DNA of 64,000 nt, from NCBI RefSeq assembly GCF_031755915.1, contig NC_083383.1, positions 16,543,001 to 16,607,000 on the forward strand. The letters run 5' to 3'. The stretch is from Ziziphus jujuba. Its lineage: Eukaryota; Streptophyta; Magnoliopsida; Rosales; Rhamnaceae. This document shows, piece by piece, positions 37,501 to 51,100 of this stretch. The notes below the pieces were generated by a model. It was not told the DNA's origin. It worked only from the letters and a program-made list of their open reading frames with translations, and made no database searches. Each line of letters starts with the position of its first letter. Positions within the stretch are counted from its first letter, which is position 1. The position numbers and the translations under genes were made by a program.

Positions 37501-38686
37501 GAAAGAATTTAAAAATGACCATTGAAATGGGAGCAAATTCTTCCTTGTACAGGGATTGGTATCTAATTAAGTAATGAAAAAGAGGAGGAAACCCTAATTA
37601 ATAACAAAATGAAAGAATCCAAGTCAAAGACAGTAATGAACAATTTAAATCTTCTAATTCCCAAGTGAAAATTATTTCTACTAGGCTATCCTCGAAGGGA
37701 TGACTTGTTTGGTTCTAACGTATTATTATATACAAACAAAACAGAGTATAATTATGTCAAATTGAATAATGCTATATATTTTAATATATAGTAATACGTT
37801 ATTTTCATATTTCATGTTTAGTTTTTGATGCACTAAAATTATGGATCGGTTTTTATAATCATTGATACTGTGTATGGTAGGCATGACATAAAAATTAAAT
37901 TTTTGGCTACCTACTCAACAACAATCATGTTATCACCAACATAGTAACGTAATGGTGATTTAGTTTACATTGTTTTAGAAATTAGATTCTTATCAAAAGT
38001 TATAAATATATAAGTAATCTTTCTCCATTATGAAAAATTTTAGTTATTAGCAAAAAAAAAAAATAATAAATAAATAAATTGACTTTATTAATAAACACAA
38101 AATGTAACAATGTTAAAAGATTGTAAAATTTATCTAAATTTTTTTATATTTTAATTCAAATAACAATTATCAATGTATTAAATAATTAAATACTTATTGG
38201 GGAGTCAGGATAAGACAATTATTGTACACAATCATGTTCAATTTTTTTTTTTTATTCAATTGAATGCCTCAATTTCACTTTGTTTTCAATTTAATTTCTC
38301 TATTTTCAATCGAGATACTCAATTTTAATTTTCTTTTTTCAATATAGATAAAAAAAGAAGAAGAATATTTTGATCAAATATAATATCTTATTATAAGTAT
38401 TAATTTTTTATTAACATAAAATATTAAAAAATTGAAAATAACATTTCCTACGATAAAGTTCACTATATGCAATGCCCAGGAGAAATAAAAGTAAAATTGA
38501 TTTCAATTGGTAAAAATTAAAATTAAGGGCTTAAATTGAAACCAAAATGAAAATAGAATCACTCAATTAAAATTGAGAGCAAACTAGAGGGTCTAAGTTG
38601 CCCCCCACCCCAACCCAAAAACCTTCAAATAAAATAACATAAAAAAACCTAACTAACTACAGGGTCTAAAAATATAGTTAACCCAA
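34537..38686. other. 3' flank and gene-poor spacer after nucleolar protein 6
   Basis: The first few hundred bases probably include the 3' untranslated region. The rest is AT-rich, with TA/T runs at 34759-34791, poly-T runs (36279-36298, 37273-37286, 37360-37370), poly-A runs and a 159-bp duplication at 35984-36199. No gene is supported. Confidence 0.5.
35984..36199 (+). repeat. 159-bp-period direct duplication
   Basis: A segment of about 57 bases containing acaaaaacaactcaaataaa occurs at 35984-36040 and 36143-36199. The period is a multiple of three, so a 109-residue frame at 35888-36217 reads NKNNSNKQF twice. I do not regard that frame as a gene. Confidence 0.9.
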
Positions 38687-39195
38687 AGTTTTTTTTTTTT
38701 TTTTCAATTGATGAATAAGAATTTCATGCATTGCAAAAATTACAAAGAATAGATAGACAATGTACAACCTTCAAAACAGAGAGTTTTTCTTAAGCTGGTG
38801 GGAAAATCAAAACAATAAATATAATCTTCACCTATAATATCCCTCAAACCCCATTTATAAAGCTCATTAGCTACAAAATTTATCTGATCTTGGAATGATA
38901 AGAACTTACAAGACTAAAAAACAAAAAGCAAGATTTCTAATATAATCAATAAACCCTTCACATTCCCAAATATTGCAACTTTGTGTCCCACATAAAGACT
39001 TAATAATAGATTGAGCATCAGATTTACAATTCACAAACAATTCTAGTTCATCCTTTACTTCTTACAACTATCAAATCTTTAAAGGTTGCAAAAAATTCAG
39101 CCACCATAGGTTCATTTGTATCAACTATAAAAGTTCACATCCCAACAATTTCTCCGTTCTCATCACGAGTCACAACACCAGCCACCCATGCATTA
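38687..39195 (-). pseudogene. LINE RNase H-domain remnant with poly-A tail
   Basis: Read on the minus strand from about 39195 down, broken frames give AWVAGVVTRDENGEIVG, then a PMVAEFFATFKDL segment, a SDAQSIIKSL segment and finally an ANELYKWGLRDI-like end. This order matches the RNase H domain (RVT_3 type) at the C-terminus of plant LINE polyproteins. Several stops and frameshifts are present. A T-run on the plus strand at 38690-38704 lies where the poly-A tail of a minus-strand LINE would be. The 5' part of the element is absent, as usual for 5'-truncated LINEs. No target duplication was identified. Confidence 0.65.
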
Positions 39196-39654
39196 AGTGA
39201 GTATTCTTATTTTTAAATTTAATACTTAAGATATATTTTATTTAGTTTTTACTAGAACTTTTGGCATTTCATTTGAAGTTTTTAATTTTTAATTTTTTAA
39301 TTACTCATTAATTAATGGATTTTTGTTATCAGTGGAGTTTTTATTTTATTCATATTTGTTGTGCTCTTTTTCTTATTGAACTTTTTGTACCTTAATATTT
39401 GATATTTGTGGATGTCTTCCATTTAGTTAAATAAATATATTTTATAACATAATATATAAAAAATAAAAAAAAATTCTCTAATGTTATTGTTATTTCTATT
39501 TTAATACTCTGTCCAAAAATAAAATGATTATGATGTCTTAAAAAAAAAATACCATCTTTTTTTTTTTTTTTTAAGGTAAAGAATCATACAAAATTTGGGT
39601 GTATTTAAACTTTTTATTTTTTATTTTTGGTGGATTATAACATGGTCCCTCTTA

Positions 39655-39681
39655 TGGATATTCCTGGCTCCACCCCTACTG
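39655..39681 (-). mobile_element. Terminus related to the intronic hAT-type element
   Basis: The reverse complement reads cagtaggggtggagccagga, nearly the same as the left end of the element at 26194. The opposite end and a target duplication were not found, so only this end is annotated. Confidence 0.5.
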
Positions 39682-40402
39682 GGAGCATCCAAACTTGTTG
39701 TACAGAAAATACGAAACACATTCTACCATGATTTGGAATTTCAAAAATGTTCTAAAATTTCCCAAAAACGATTTAAAAATTTAAAAATTTCATCATTAAC
39801 ATTCATCTCATGTTTTTAAATGGACAACTTCATTTTGAAAATGCTAAATGTAATGCCCCTACTTTTTTATTTCATCGATATTATCCTTCATTTAGCGACA
39901 ACATTTCAGATGGTATGAAATTTTTGTTCAAACTTTTTCTTTAGAGGTCGCTCGTAATCCTTTCAAATCGTGAAAACAACTCTTCTAAAAAAGATTTTAG
40001 TGTATATTTTATATTTGAACATCATCATTTCACACCGAAATGATATGAGAATTGAACACCAGGTGGTCTTTACTAGTAAGATAGCCTATCGGTGTCTCAT
40101 CCCTGCCCATACTTGTCCTGTTAACATTACATGGGTTAACCCATGATCATCACTATCCATCCAATGTATTATCCATTGATTTGCCTCTTCTTACCTCGCA
40201 TTTATCATGGTTCACAAATCTTATCCTAAACTTGATAAATCAAAATTGTACCGCATAATGAAAAATTTAAACATGATAATCTCACCTCTATGTTATCAAA
40301 ATTAGGAAAAATAATAAACTTTCCTAAGTCCATGGAATTTTGGAATCTAAAAGAGTCAATTCTAACTCTCCATGGACTATCAAACCAAAGAGGTTAGAGG
40401 AC

Positions 40403-40417
<15 letters not shown>

Positions 40418-40474
<57 letters not shown>
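40418..40474 (+). repeat. (AT)n microsatellite
   Basis: About 28 uninterrupted AT units following a poly-A run. Confidence 0.97.
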
Positions 40475-40477
<3 letters not shown>

Positions 40478-41335
40478 ATCTATTTTTCTCTCTTTCACCA
40501 CAAACAGCATAATATCGATTAATAGGCATATTGCCTTTAAGAAAAGGAGAATTAGATATCAAACTCCAAAAATAATCTTCAGCCGCTCATCAATTTTACC
40601 CAAAGTTTTATAATAAAGAGAGTATTACAAATAATATTATTTAAACCTTGCAATATTATCAACATTGCCATTTGGTTAAATGTCAAATCCAACCTTAAGT
40701 TCTTCTCAAACAAAATTATTGAGGGAAAAAGACAACTAGAGAAAGAAAGGTTTTGGTTGGTAGCCACTAAGAAGTTTTGGCATAGACTATGTCAATGTCT
40801 ACATCTATACATAATAAAAAATTATGGATGGAAATGTATGCGTGAATGACAAAATAGAAATGGTTGGGGTTTGGTATTAAAGTGGGGCTACTTTTCTATT
40901 CTCTGTCTTGCATGTTCTTCATTTAATCTTCCATTAATTTGACAACTAATTTTAACATTAAATAAATACTTTTTGATTTTCACAAAATAACTAAATAAAT
41001 AAGTATACCTTTCGATTTGTCATTATACAGACTTTTTTAAAATTAATAAATGTAAGATACAAAGCAAAATGCTATATCACCATCTACTAGCAAGTCAAAT
41101 GTCTCCATATAACAAAACAAGACCACATCTACATAATGCTTAGTAGTCATTTACTTGGCCAGCTCTCTACCTACTTTAAAGATACTTTTTATTATTATTA
41201 AAATATTGAAAAAAAAAAGTTTGGTCAATCTAATTTAATATTTTGTCTAGATAATGGTTTGAAATTTAATGACATATTATTCTAATTTAAATATGAACCA
41301 TCTGATTTTACTAATTAAAATCAATTATAGTGATT

Positions 41336-41370
41336 CCCCCCCCCCCCCCCAAAAAAAAAAAAAAAAAAAC
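41336..41370 (+). repeat. Poly-C run joined to poly-A run
   Basis: About 15 C bases are followed directly by about 19 A bases. Confidence 0.9.
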
Positions 41371-42737
41371 AGATTTATATAAATGGTGAGCAATATGACA
41401 GTTAACATGTGAATTTTATAAATATAAGCATACGGAAAACTAGTGTAGATTTTATCGATAATAAACAAATGCAATTATGTCTTAAATATGATTAAAATAT
41501 CTATAGAATATAGAGGTGCGCAAGTTCATATAATACAGGCCCTCCCTGGTGTATAGTATAGTTTAATGGGAATGGTCCTGGAACTTAGCAAAATAAATTG
41601 TTTGGTAGATTCTTAGTAAAACAAATAAATAAAAGCAATTTGTTTGGTAAATTATAAATAAATTAAGAAATTTTATTTGCAGCTATCCTCTCGTTTTGAC
41701 AGTGTCTCGTTTAGTATGCTTTATAATATATGGTAACGTGTATGAGATGTCTTTCTTTTCATTATTTTTTTAAAATATTAAAGTTAACTAAATTTAATTC
41801 CTTCAATCTCCATTTAAATTCTGTTTTTGATGAGTTCAAGAGTAATACTAAAGGAAGTAGCTAAATTTATCAACATGTATATAAAGTATTACGTATTAAT
41901 ATTTTATTAGTTAATATATTAATATAGTTGAGTTATGTATGAATAAAAACCCATAAAAAAAATATAACTCAAAATAAAACTAATCAAATATTAACAGGTG
42001 ATACTTATATACATCTTAATGAATTTATTTTATAGCTCTAGCATTATTCCTATAAACTTCGATTAATTGGTGCCCTGTTTGCCATATGATGGTTTGACTT
42101 GGCTTTCCTCTCAATTAATTAGTAGGCCAATAGTATGCCAAATTGGAAGTTTGTTAAGATAAATTACAAAACTTCACTACTTTTGAGTTATATTTTATTT
42201 TACTTTGGAATATGAGGATTTGGATTTATAATTATTAATTACGTAAACAATGGTTTTGTCACTAAAATCCACCTTCGAGTTTGTCTCAATTTTCAATTTT
42301 TTCAAAGTTTTAATCGAAATGCTTTCATTGAGATTTGTTATTATTTCAAAATTACCTCTAACATCAAGTATTTTTTGCAAACATTTGACGGCCATCAAAC
42401 ATTCAACCAACCAATATATTTTTGAGTTGGAGAATTTTTTGGGAACCAAATAGAGTATATCTTTGCCATTTATCATCAATTTGTGGAAATTACTAAAAAA
42501 AAATTAATTTGTGGAAAAAATTATAATTGAAAGAAATATTGTCTATATAGCTACATATATTTGAATTTTAGCTATTAAATTGTAGGGAAAAAAAAAAAAC
42601 TTGATAAAAAAGAGAAAGATATTTATATTATTTCCTACAATTGAAATTTGGAAAAATCTTTACAAAGATAAAATGTAATTAACACTAAAGTAAAATAAAA
42701 ATAAAAAAATAAACTATTTGTTACCCACTAATGTTAT

Positions 42738-43340
42738 AGATATCAAAATATTTATCAAATAACACATATTAAAATATTATTGATTTTCATATTATATAAT
42801 TTAAATATAGATAAATGAACATTTAAATAGATAAATGAATAAAAAAAATAAATCAAGCAATATAAATTTTGATACTTATCACTACCGGTGAAATCATCTC
42901 CTTATGTGACAAACTTTAATTGCGGCATTTAATTTTATTATTTTTTATTTCAAATTTCTAAAAATAAACCCTTTAATAGTATCATTTTAAATTGCTAAGC
43001 AAACTCTATTAACAGTCACTCCCTAATAGCAACAAATAGTATTTTTTATTAAATATTGTCATATTATTTGAAAAATATTTTTATGACTCTAAGAGCATCT
43101 AAAAAAAAGTTTTGCCACATCATATTAACAAACAGTCTTTTAAAAATGTTATCTCCAATGATACTGTATTATGGAATACCTCTATCAAATTGATGTGACA
43201 TTATTACAGGTATCAAAATATATATCAAATAACATATATTAAAATATTATTGGTTCACTCATTTATATAATATAAATATGAAAAAATAAATCCTTAAATG
43301 AATAAATGAATTAAAAAAATAAATCAATTAATTATTATTA
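42738..43340 (+). repeat. Diverged direct repeat, two copies of about 130 bp
   Basis: 42738-42870 and 43206-43335 share tatcaaaatat.tatcaaataaca.atattaaaatattattg and a later ataaatgaat.aaaaaaataaatcaa block. Period is about 468 bases. They may belong to related MITE-like copies; the part from 43090 opens with a gagcatct word seen at ends of several plant MITEs. Confidence 0.75.
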
Positions 43341-45009
43341 TATCATCTACTACATTATTTAGTAAATAAATATGGTGAACATTTTCATAGCTATGGTATT
43401 ATTGTTAAAAAAAATAAAAATAAAAATAAAACTAAAGATGCCTAATAAACTTGTGAAAGGTTTGTTAGGCAATGTAAGTAACAAATTAACTCTTCTCTCT
43501 CCTCTCTTCTCATCAACTCACAATCTCTTTTCTTTCCTCTCTCCTCTCATCTCTTCTCTCAACTTGTCAATTCCTTCCATTTAAAATTCTAAATAAAATT
43601 CATTAGAGAACAATTTTAAAAAGATATTGTTTATTAATAAATATTATACCATCTAAGTATCAACATCTTCCACATCCTTCACTACATAAGTTCAAATGGA
43701 CAACACCGTTGCAAAATACTCTAACATTATCATTTGTCACCATAAGTGACATTACTAGTTTTTAACAATAACCAAACTGATATAGATATAATTGTTTTTT
43801 TAAAAATGATCCAATCCAATCCACTAGAGGTCGATTGGATCGGATAATTTAGTTGTTTTTTAAATATTATATGAAAATAAGAGGAAGAAAAAACTAGATG
43901 ACCAAGAAAAATTCAGAAGACCTATAAAACACCATTACAAATGATCAAGAATAAAGCAGCATAGCTCTAGAAACATCGAGGAAAAAAAAAAAAAAGAAAA
44001 CAGTTAGAAGCTAATAATACAACTGGAAAATCAAAACTCAATAAAAATGGAAAATTCGATTAAACAAAGCAAAAGGACCTAGTGAATAAACAAGGGAAGC
44101 CATCCGAATCTGTAACCCAAAAAAATTAAATTAAATTAAAACATGTATAGAAGATGAAAAAAAATTAGATCGAAACAAACAATAAAGTAAATTAAAGCTT
44201 TAATCAACAATTCAAGGAAAAAAAATTAAAAGAAGAAATGTAAAAGTGAAGCATATCTGAAGCTAAGATAATGAACAAAAACACTTCCAAGTCCAACTCA
44301 AAGCAAGCAAATCAAATCTAATAGAGGGTTTCTAGGTAAGCAGACGTTGTGGGATGAGGTCGGCCGACGTGCAACGAAATCGGAGGTGTTTTTGTTCATC
44401 AAGTGAGTCTCTCCATCACGTGTTTCTATTCTTGAGACTATCCATTGGGTGGTTTTTTGTAATTGATTAAAAAAAAAATGGAGAGGCTAAATGGGTGTGT
44501 TGCCCTATTTTATAAATAATCTCATACTATTTGACTCACAATAGATTAGTGAGCTCACCCAATAAGAATAAGCCACATATTAAAGATATTTATTTTTTAA
44601 AATCATTCATATAGTGAGGTTAGTTTGGTTCGGTTTTCTCATTTTTTAAGTTTATTAACCGATCCAAATCTATGTTTCAAAAATATCGACTAAACCAATC
44701 CAATTAAAAAGTTAAATAATCAAGATTGATTATATTGGATTGGTTGGTTTAATCCCTTTTTCTAAAACCCCTAAATGGGACTATGCTATTTGGCTATTCA
44801 AAGTGGGACATATTTATAGCTTCTCAAGTTGTAGAAGGGAAAAAAATAAATGATATAGAGGGAAATATTTAAAATTATTTGCTACAATTGAAACTAGGAA
44901 AAACCTTTATAAAGATAGAATTTAACTAAAACTAAAATAAATATCTTGCAAAAAAATAATAATAAAAAAATGTTATTTTTAACACTAGTGACCATTATTA
45001 ATGGAACAT

Positions 45010-45480
45010 ACATATCATTGGTTTGGCATATGGAATAGATGGTGGAATAGAATAAGAATGTCTAAAATTTTTATATTTTTTTATTTGGTTGGATTTTTAA
45101 AATTTGTTTTATCTGTTCTTATGGAATCCTGATTTTTTAAAAAAAGGAATTGTTATTCCTTCTAAAAAGCTTAGAATTTGTATTTCCTAAAATAAAGGAA
45201 TACAAAATACGCTACTTTACGTTTGTTTGTTTTTTATTTTTATTTTTTATTTTTTTAGTTTCATATTAACTTTTTGGTTTTTTTTCTACCAAACTAAATA
45301 ATAGGAATATATATTCTACTGCACTTTTTTTATTCCTAGGAATTATTAATCCTTAATTTTAGAAATAACCATTCTTTTAACCAAATTACTAATCCTTAAT
45401 TTTAGAAATAGCCATTCTTTTAACCAAATTACTAATCCTTAATTTTAGAAATAACCATTCATTTAACCAAACATAAACCT
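45010..45480. mobile_element. Possible MITE with a triplicated end
   Basis: The left side has ggtttggcatatggaatag, and the reverse complement of the right side has gtttatgtttggttaaatg, suggesting related inverted ends around a ggaatag.. core. No target duplication was confirmed. The right end carries the 43-bp triplicate listed separately. Confidence 0.35.
45343..45471 (+). repeat. 43-bp tandem repeat, three copies
   Basis: Units 45343-45385, 45386-45428 and 45429-45471 start tta(t/c)taatccttaattttag and end aaccaaa. They differ at only one or two bases each, so the amplification is recent compared with its surroundings. Confidence 0.97.
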
Positions 45481-46339
45481 AGTAATTTAAGTAACTACTT
45501 AACAGAGTTTATTTTTCTAAATTAGAATTTTAAAATAAAAAATTATACATAATTAAATATTGTTTATTAGTAGTTTCCATTTCAACAAAAGTCTTACTAA
45601 TAATCATCACACACCGATGATAAATAGTAAAACTAAAATAAAAGAAAAAGAAAGCAATGTGACAAGATCGCCCCCGAAGCCCTTTCCAGGCATCCAAGAT
45701 GATCCTATCTAGGAAAATCCCACTGAATCCATATCGAGAGTTTAATAGCACCTTTTCTATAAAATGGATATAATCCAATAGCATAAAAGAGAAAAATAAT
45801 AACTTTTAATAGGAATTCTAAAAATCATATTCATACCTATCAAGGGTTCCAATTCAAGAGAAAGAAAAATAGAAATACATATACATATCAGGTCAATCTA
45901 TCAGAACATACTAGAAGAAAATAAATGTGTCCAAACATAAATAAAACAAAATATAATAGTCTTATGGAAAAAAGAGGAAAGAGATAATACATCAACAGTG
46001 AAAATGTGTGGAATGTGAAGATGCAATACTGATGAAATACATGAAGGTGATGATGATGGAAGTATGCACCAACTGTTAGCCAAGACTTAGGGGAAACAAT
46101 TTTAAAAAAATACAAAAACTCTAAGACAAGCTAAGTAAGTGAATAGTTACAATATTATGAAAACAAATATTACTTTCACACTCTGAAAGTTCCTCTGTTT
46201 TGATAATAGTTTTTACAAAACCCTTAATTTTAAGAAAATTTAAAATTAGACAATATCATCTATCTTATAATAAAATAATATTTTTATGAATTATAAATTA
46301 TAACTATCGTAAATCAAATATATAAAAAAACATATATAC

Positions 46340-48120
46340 TATAACATAGTATAACAACAATAACCATGTGTACCATATCCATTACCATAACCAGTCTTGA
46401 CCATACTAATGTGCCAATGTGTCGTCGACTATCGAAATAAGGAAAAACTATTAATGAGACCCTTGGCGTCCCAAAGGTGTTACAGACCAGGACCTCCTAT
46501 CCAACCTAAAAAAATACATGATCAAGCAAGAGACGATTAAATAAGCGTGCATAATCACAATCCTACAAATCCATAACTATGATATAATTTGGTATATAAT
46601 AATCCACAATCTAGTATATAACTCATAACCTATATATATATATATATAATTTATTAAATAAGACCCATAATTATCATATCAAAATATTCTTTCAAATATC
46701 CATATACGCATAAAAAATAATATAGTCATATATCTAAATTTATTTATGCAAATCATTCTTTTTAATATACCATAATTTAATAAATCAAAATAATTCTTTC
46801 ATAGCATAAAATAAATCATATAATTTTAACTAATTCCAAAAATCATATATATAATATATATAATCAAGCACATGATTCCAGAAAACCATTTAAAAAAATA
46901 AAATTCACTCACAAATCATACTAGATTCTCCGTCGGATTGCCTCCAATATTAGTGCTTAAAATAATAATAAGATATTCCATAGGCTTCAAAAATTAAACT
47001 AAAGATATTGGATACATACCAATGTCTCAAAATAATTTTAATAAATATAAAATTTTTAAAATTGAATATCGAACAGTCCAATTATACTGTGAGCCCTAAA
47101 TATCTAATACTCAAAACTTAGATTTTTCATTCGGAGGCTAATTTATTAAAATTAAACCTTCTATTGGATTCCACTAACACTTAATTTCATTAATCCAACT
47201 TCAAGTTTGTCTTGTTTATCCAATTATGTCCAAAAACAGTCCAAGTTTATTTGGTTTAAATTAATTGGTTCAAAATTAGAAAAATTATCAAACAATGTCT
47301 AGAATTTATAAATTTTATATAAATGAAAGCTTGTGGAATGGATAACAAGAATTTAAGTTCATCTTAGCTCAAAAACATCGTTGGTGGCTTGAAAACACAT
47401 CGGAAAACTTAGCAAAATTTTAATGTTGATAGATCTCTCAAACCATGCAGAATTTTGACAAATGAAAGGTGTCAATGGGGTCCAAAATGGGGGGAAGGGT
47501 ATATGAGTTGAGCTAAAATAGCCAAAAATTCAGCTAACCCTTCGGCGACCCACAACGACAATGTCGCAACTTCACTGATCCGATTCGGGCTCATCCGATA
47601 GAGTTAGACTATGAAATTTGGTGGTTTTGGCCGCTGTTCAATGCTCTATTATGGTTACTGGCGTGTGTAGCTAATGGTGGTCAGAAACAGAAAAAATCCA
47701 ACCAATCCAGTTTAGTGATAGAACAAATTAGGTTGATCCGGTTCGAGTTCTATGAGTCTTGATAGGATTTTTTGGACTTTTTGGATATTTTTCAATTTGT
47801 TTAATCAGAATATAGTTCTCAAGGTATATATGAACCTTCGATTCACTAAAAGATGAAAACTTGAACTGGTTTTGACATAAATAAAATACTGATGTTTAAA
47901 AACTTTTTTAGAACTATAACTTTATAATCGTAACTTAAAATTAGGCATACCGTCAGTCTAAAAACTTATATCAATGAGTTTTATGCTATATTATATTGGT
48001 TAAAACAAAATTATTAATCAATAAAAAATCAAACTTAACGTTCACTAATAGTCCAACTAATCAATCTCAATAAAACCAAGTAAATTTTAAGTTCAAATTT
48101 TTAATATTAGGATGGATCAT
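46340..48120 (-). mobile_element. Possible LTR-type retrotransposon remnant
   Basis: The stretch has isolated G+C-richer blocks unlike its AT-rich neighbours (46370-46560 and 47460-47780, with ggcgacccacaacgac and ggtggttttggccgc). Their composition and layout recall long chromovirus LTRs read on the minus strand. No coding domain, terminal repeat pair or target duplication was found, so this is only an impression. Confidence 0.25.
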
Positions 48121-51100
48121 CATACAATGTGAAATCTTTTTATCAGTTATTTAATTTGGCAAGTATTTTTATCTACTGTTCATCATTTACAATATTTTTT
48201 ATCACCTCAATATCTTGAACTACGATCTTTTAATTGTAAATACGAGTGGTTTACTAATTAATCCAAGCTTATTTTACTATTTACAAAAGTAATTGATTGG
48301 AAAATTTTAAATAAATAATTTTGGACTTTAAATCGGTACATTTGACGTTGCACGAACAATGTAAAATTATAGGTAATTAAAGTTATGATTTCCTTTTTTC
48401 AAAAAAAATATATATATATATTATGAACTCTCTTTAGGATAGCTTAGCACTATATGTCTCTAGTGAAAAACAAAAAATAAAAGTTATGATTTATACACTT
48501 TTAGATGTACTTGTCTATTGATCAATATAATACTTACCTTTGTCAAATATCTATGTATATGGAACCAACCCCTTCATTAAAATTTATATTTAAAAAATAT
48601 TTTATATATATATATATATTACCCAAAAAAAAAAAAAAAAAAACAAAGAAAAACTCAAAATGGTTTCACTGGTGAAATGATACGAGACTTTCAGTAGCTG
48701 ATAACTTATCCTTGCCACTTACATTTTTTTTTTCCCCCTTTATGTCAATTTTTTTTTTTTCATAGAATAGATTTTTTTTAAAAAAATAAATAATAAATAA
48801 CAATTATATTGCCACCTTAAATGCTAATATACAGAAATGCTGATATATTGTCACTTTTCAGAATTGACAGTGACAACCTAACAGAATTACAAATATATGG
48901 TAAATATTGCCAATCAAAATGGAATTAAAGGCTATATTTATCATGCAATGGATGAAACAAATCATCCATACAGTTGAAAGAATATCGTATTACATATTTG
49001 TCATCGATATCCATGATTATAAATATTTTCAAATATCAACCCCAAAACAAAATAGACAAACAACATTTTACTATTGAATATGGTAGTTTAGTAAAAAAAA
49101 AAATTTTCAAATCATTATATTTATGAATTTAAAAATTATATTTGAATTTTAATAAACTTTGATATTATCTTTTGATTGATTGATGATCCCATACTGCAAC
49201 ACTGTATTATGCAAGATTATGGCCTCTTATATTTGATACCAAGCAAAAAAACAGAAACAGAGATTTTTTTACTTTTCAATTTTAAAAATAATTAAAACCG
49301 CACGTTCAAATTGGGTTAGAAAAGTTTGCCCAAAAACATAAAAAGTGGAGCAAAAAGACAGACTTCAGCTAAATGGGATTTTAGTTCTAAGTAAATTTTC
49401 CAAGCAAAAATTTGCCTGCAGATGTTTTTGTACCAACCTGCCGAACCGGGGTCCACTAAAAAACCTGCAAGGGTATTGGAATAATTGAACCGCTGGGAAT
49501 CTTCCCCAAAAAAACTAAAAGAGTGGAGGTAAATGTAAACGTTGCAATATGTGAGAAAATATAGGGACAAAATTGGAAGTAAAGGGTTCAAAATGTGCCG
49601 GAGTTTTGTGAGATGAGGAAGCAGAAATTAAAATAGATTTATCTACGCGCACGCCACGTGGTGCGGACGGTCAACATAACCCCCACGTGACGAATTCTAC
49701 GAGACTAGCGTGCACCTTATTTTATATTGTTTCCTTGAATCCGAATCTATTTCTTTGCCTCGGACTTCAAACCTCATTTTCCAATTCACTTAATTTTCAT
49801 TAAAAAAAAAAAAATATATATATATATATATAATTTTAAACTAATAAACACAAATGAAAAGTAATTACTCTATCGAGTCCTCCTAATGATATTTAGTGGG
49901 TTTGACAAATAAACATACTCTAATTAAAAAAAAAAAAAACTACTCCTTTCTTTTATTTTGTAATGTATTAATTTTGTTATTTCTGTCATAATTTTTTTTT
50001 TGGTAAATTATTTTTGTCCTATGTATTGATGTATGATTTATTTACTTCGAATGTTTATTAATGGTAATTAGAAATTTTTTAGGTGTCTCAAATAGTTATA
50101 AATTTCAAAGAGCAAAAAATAAATAACAACCAGATTGTTTTTAATTTTTAAATTTTAAAAAAAAATTTGTAGTTAATTGAAAAACCTAATAAACTACTAA
50201 TACTCTTACTAACTAACATTTAAAGTAAAAAAAAAAATTATAGTAAGCAAATTGCATACCATTAAGTAATAATAATAAAAAAAAACTAATATGTTATTCT
50301 ACCAACACCGAATTTTAATTTCAGAATGTTTTTCCATTTTGCCATATGTTCAAATGATTTTGCAAATGTAGGACTTCCTTTACTTACCCCATGAAAATCT
50401 GTGTACAGGTTTGGCATTACAATAGTAAAAGAGACCGATACAAATTAGTTTTATTTTTACGTTTTTCTTATTAAATTTTAAAAATAAAAAAAGTAATTAG
50501 ATAAAAAAACAATATGGATTTTGCAAATTATATTTAAGGGAGAAGATATCAAGGGTTTCATAATAGAAACACATTTCCAAATATTATCACATTCCATTTG
50601 AATTTTTAGTTTTATATGATTGATTGAGAAGCAAATGCCATATTGCCAATTATAAACTTGAAACATATATAGATCTCATAAGAGCCATTCTCTAATGTAG
50701 TATGGATTTTTTTATTAAAAAAGTATATTAATTAAAATAGTGTAGTATTTTTATGTTTCAAATTAACTTCAACATATTTGATCACATCACCAATGAACAG
50801 TAAAAATATTATTTATTATTATTGGAGACAATTATCAATAACATTTACAAATTATTTAACAATTTAAATCATAATTCAAAAGGATAAAAATCAATATATA
50901 ATTAAATGCAGTCAATTAACAATTGTAATATGGTAATATTCTAATCACCACTACTGTTAACAAAAAATAATAGATGAATAATATATATCTATATATATTT
51001 TAAAAATATTTTTTGTCATCATTATTATTGCGATTCATTTATTATTTGATAATTTAATTGGTTATTTCAAAAAGATTGATTTTTTCTAATTAAATTTTTA

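Larger units (their letters stand above)
39682..45010. other. Gene-poor AT-rich region with TE-like debris
   Basis: It holds an (AT)n microsatellite (40418-40474), a poly-C/poly-A junction (41336-41370), a diverged direct repeat (42738/43206) and CT-rich DNA near 43493-43575. Possible TE ends rich in ccaatccaa or ccaaaccgaacc words lie at about 43806 and 44620-44750. No coding gene is supported. Confidence 0.5.

Noticed and set aside
42195..42479. A 94-residue minus-strand frame
   Set aside because: It is AT-biased, Lys/Asn/Ile-rich, has no recognisable domain and lies in a gene-poor repeat region.
49316..49591. A 91-residue minus-strand frame in the G+C-richer island
   Set aside because: No domain or family resemblance and no splice partners could be found, so coding is not supported.
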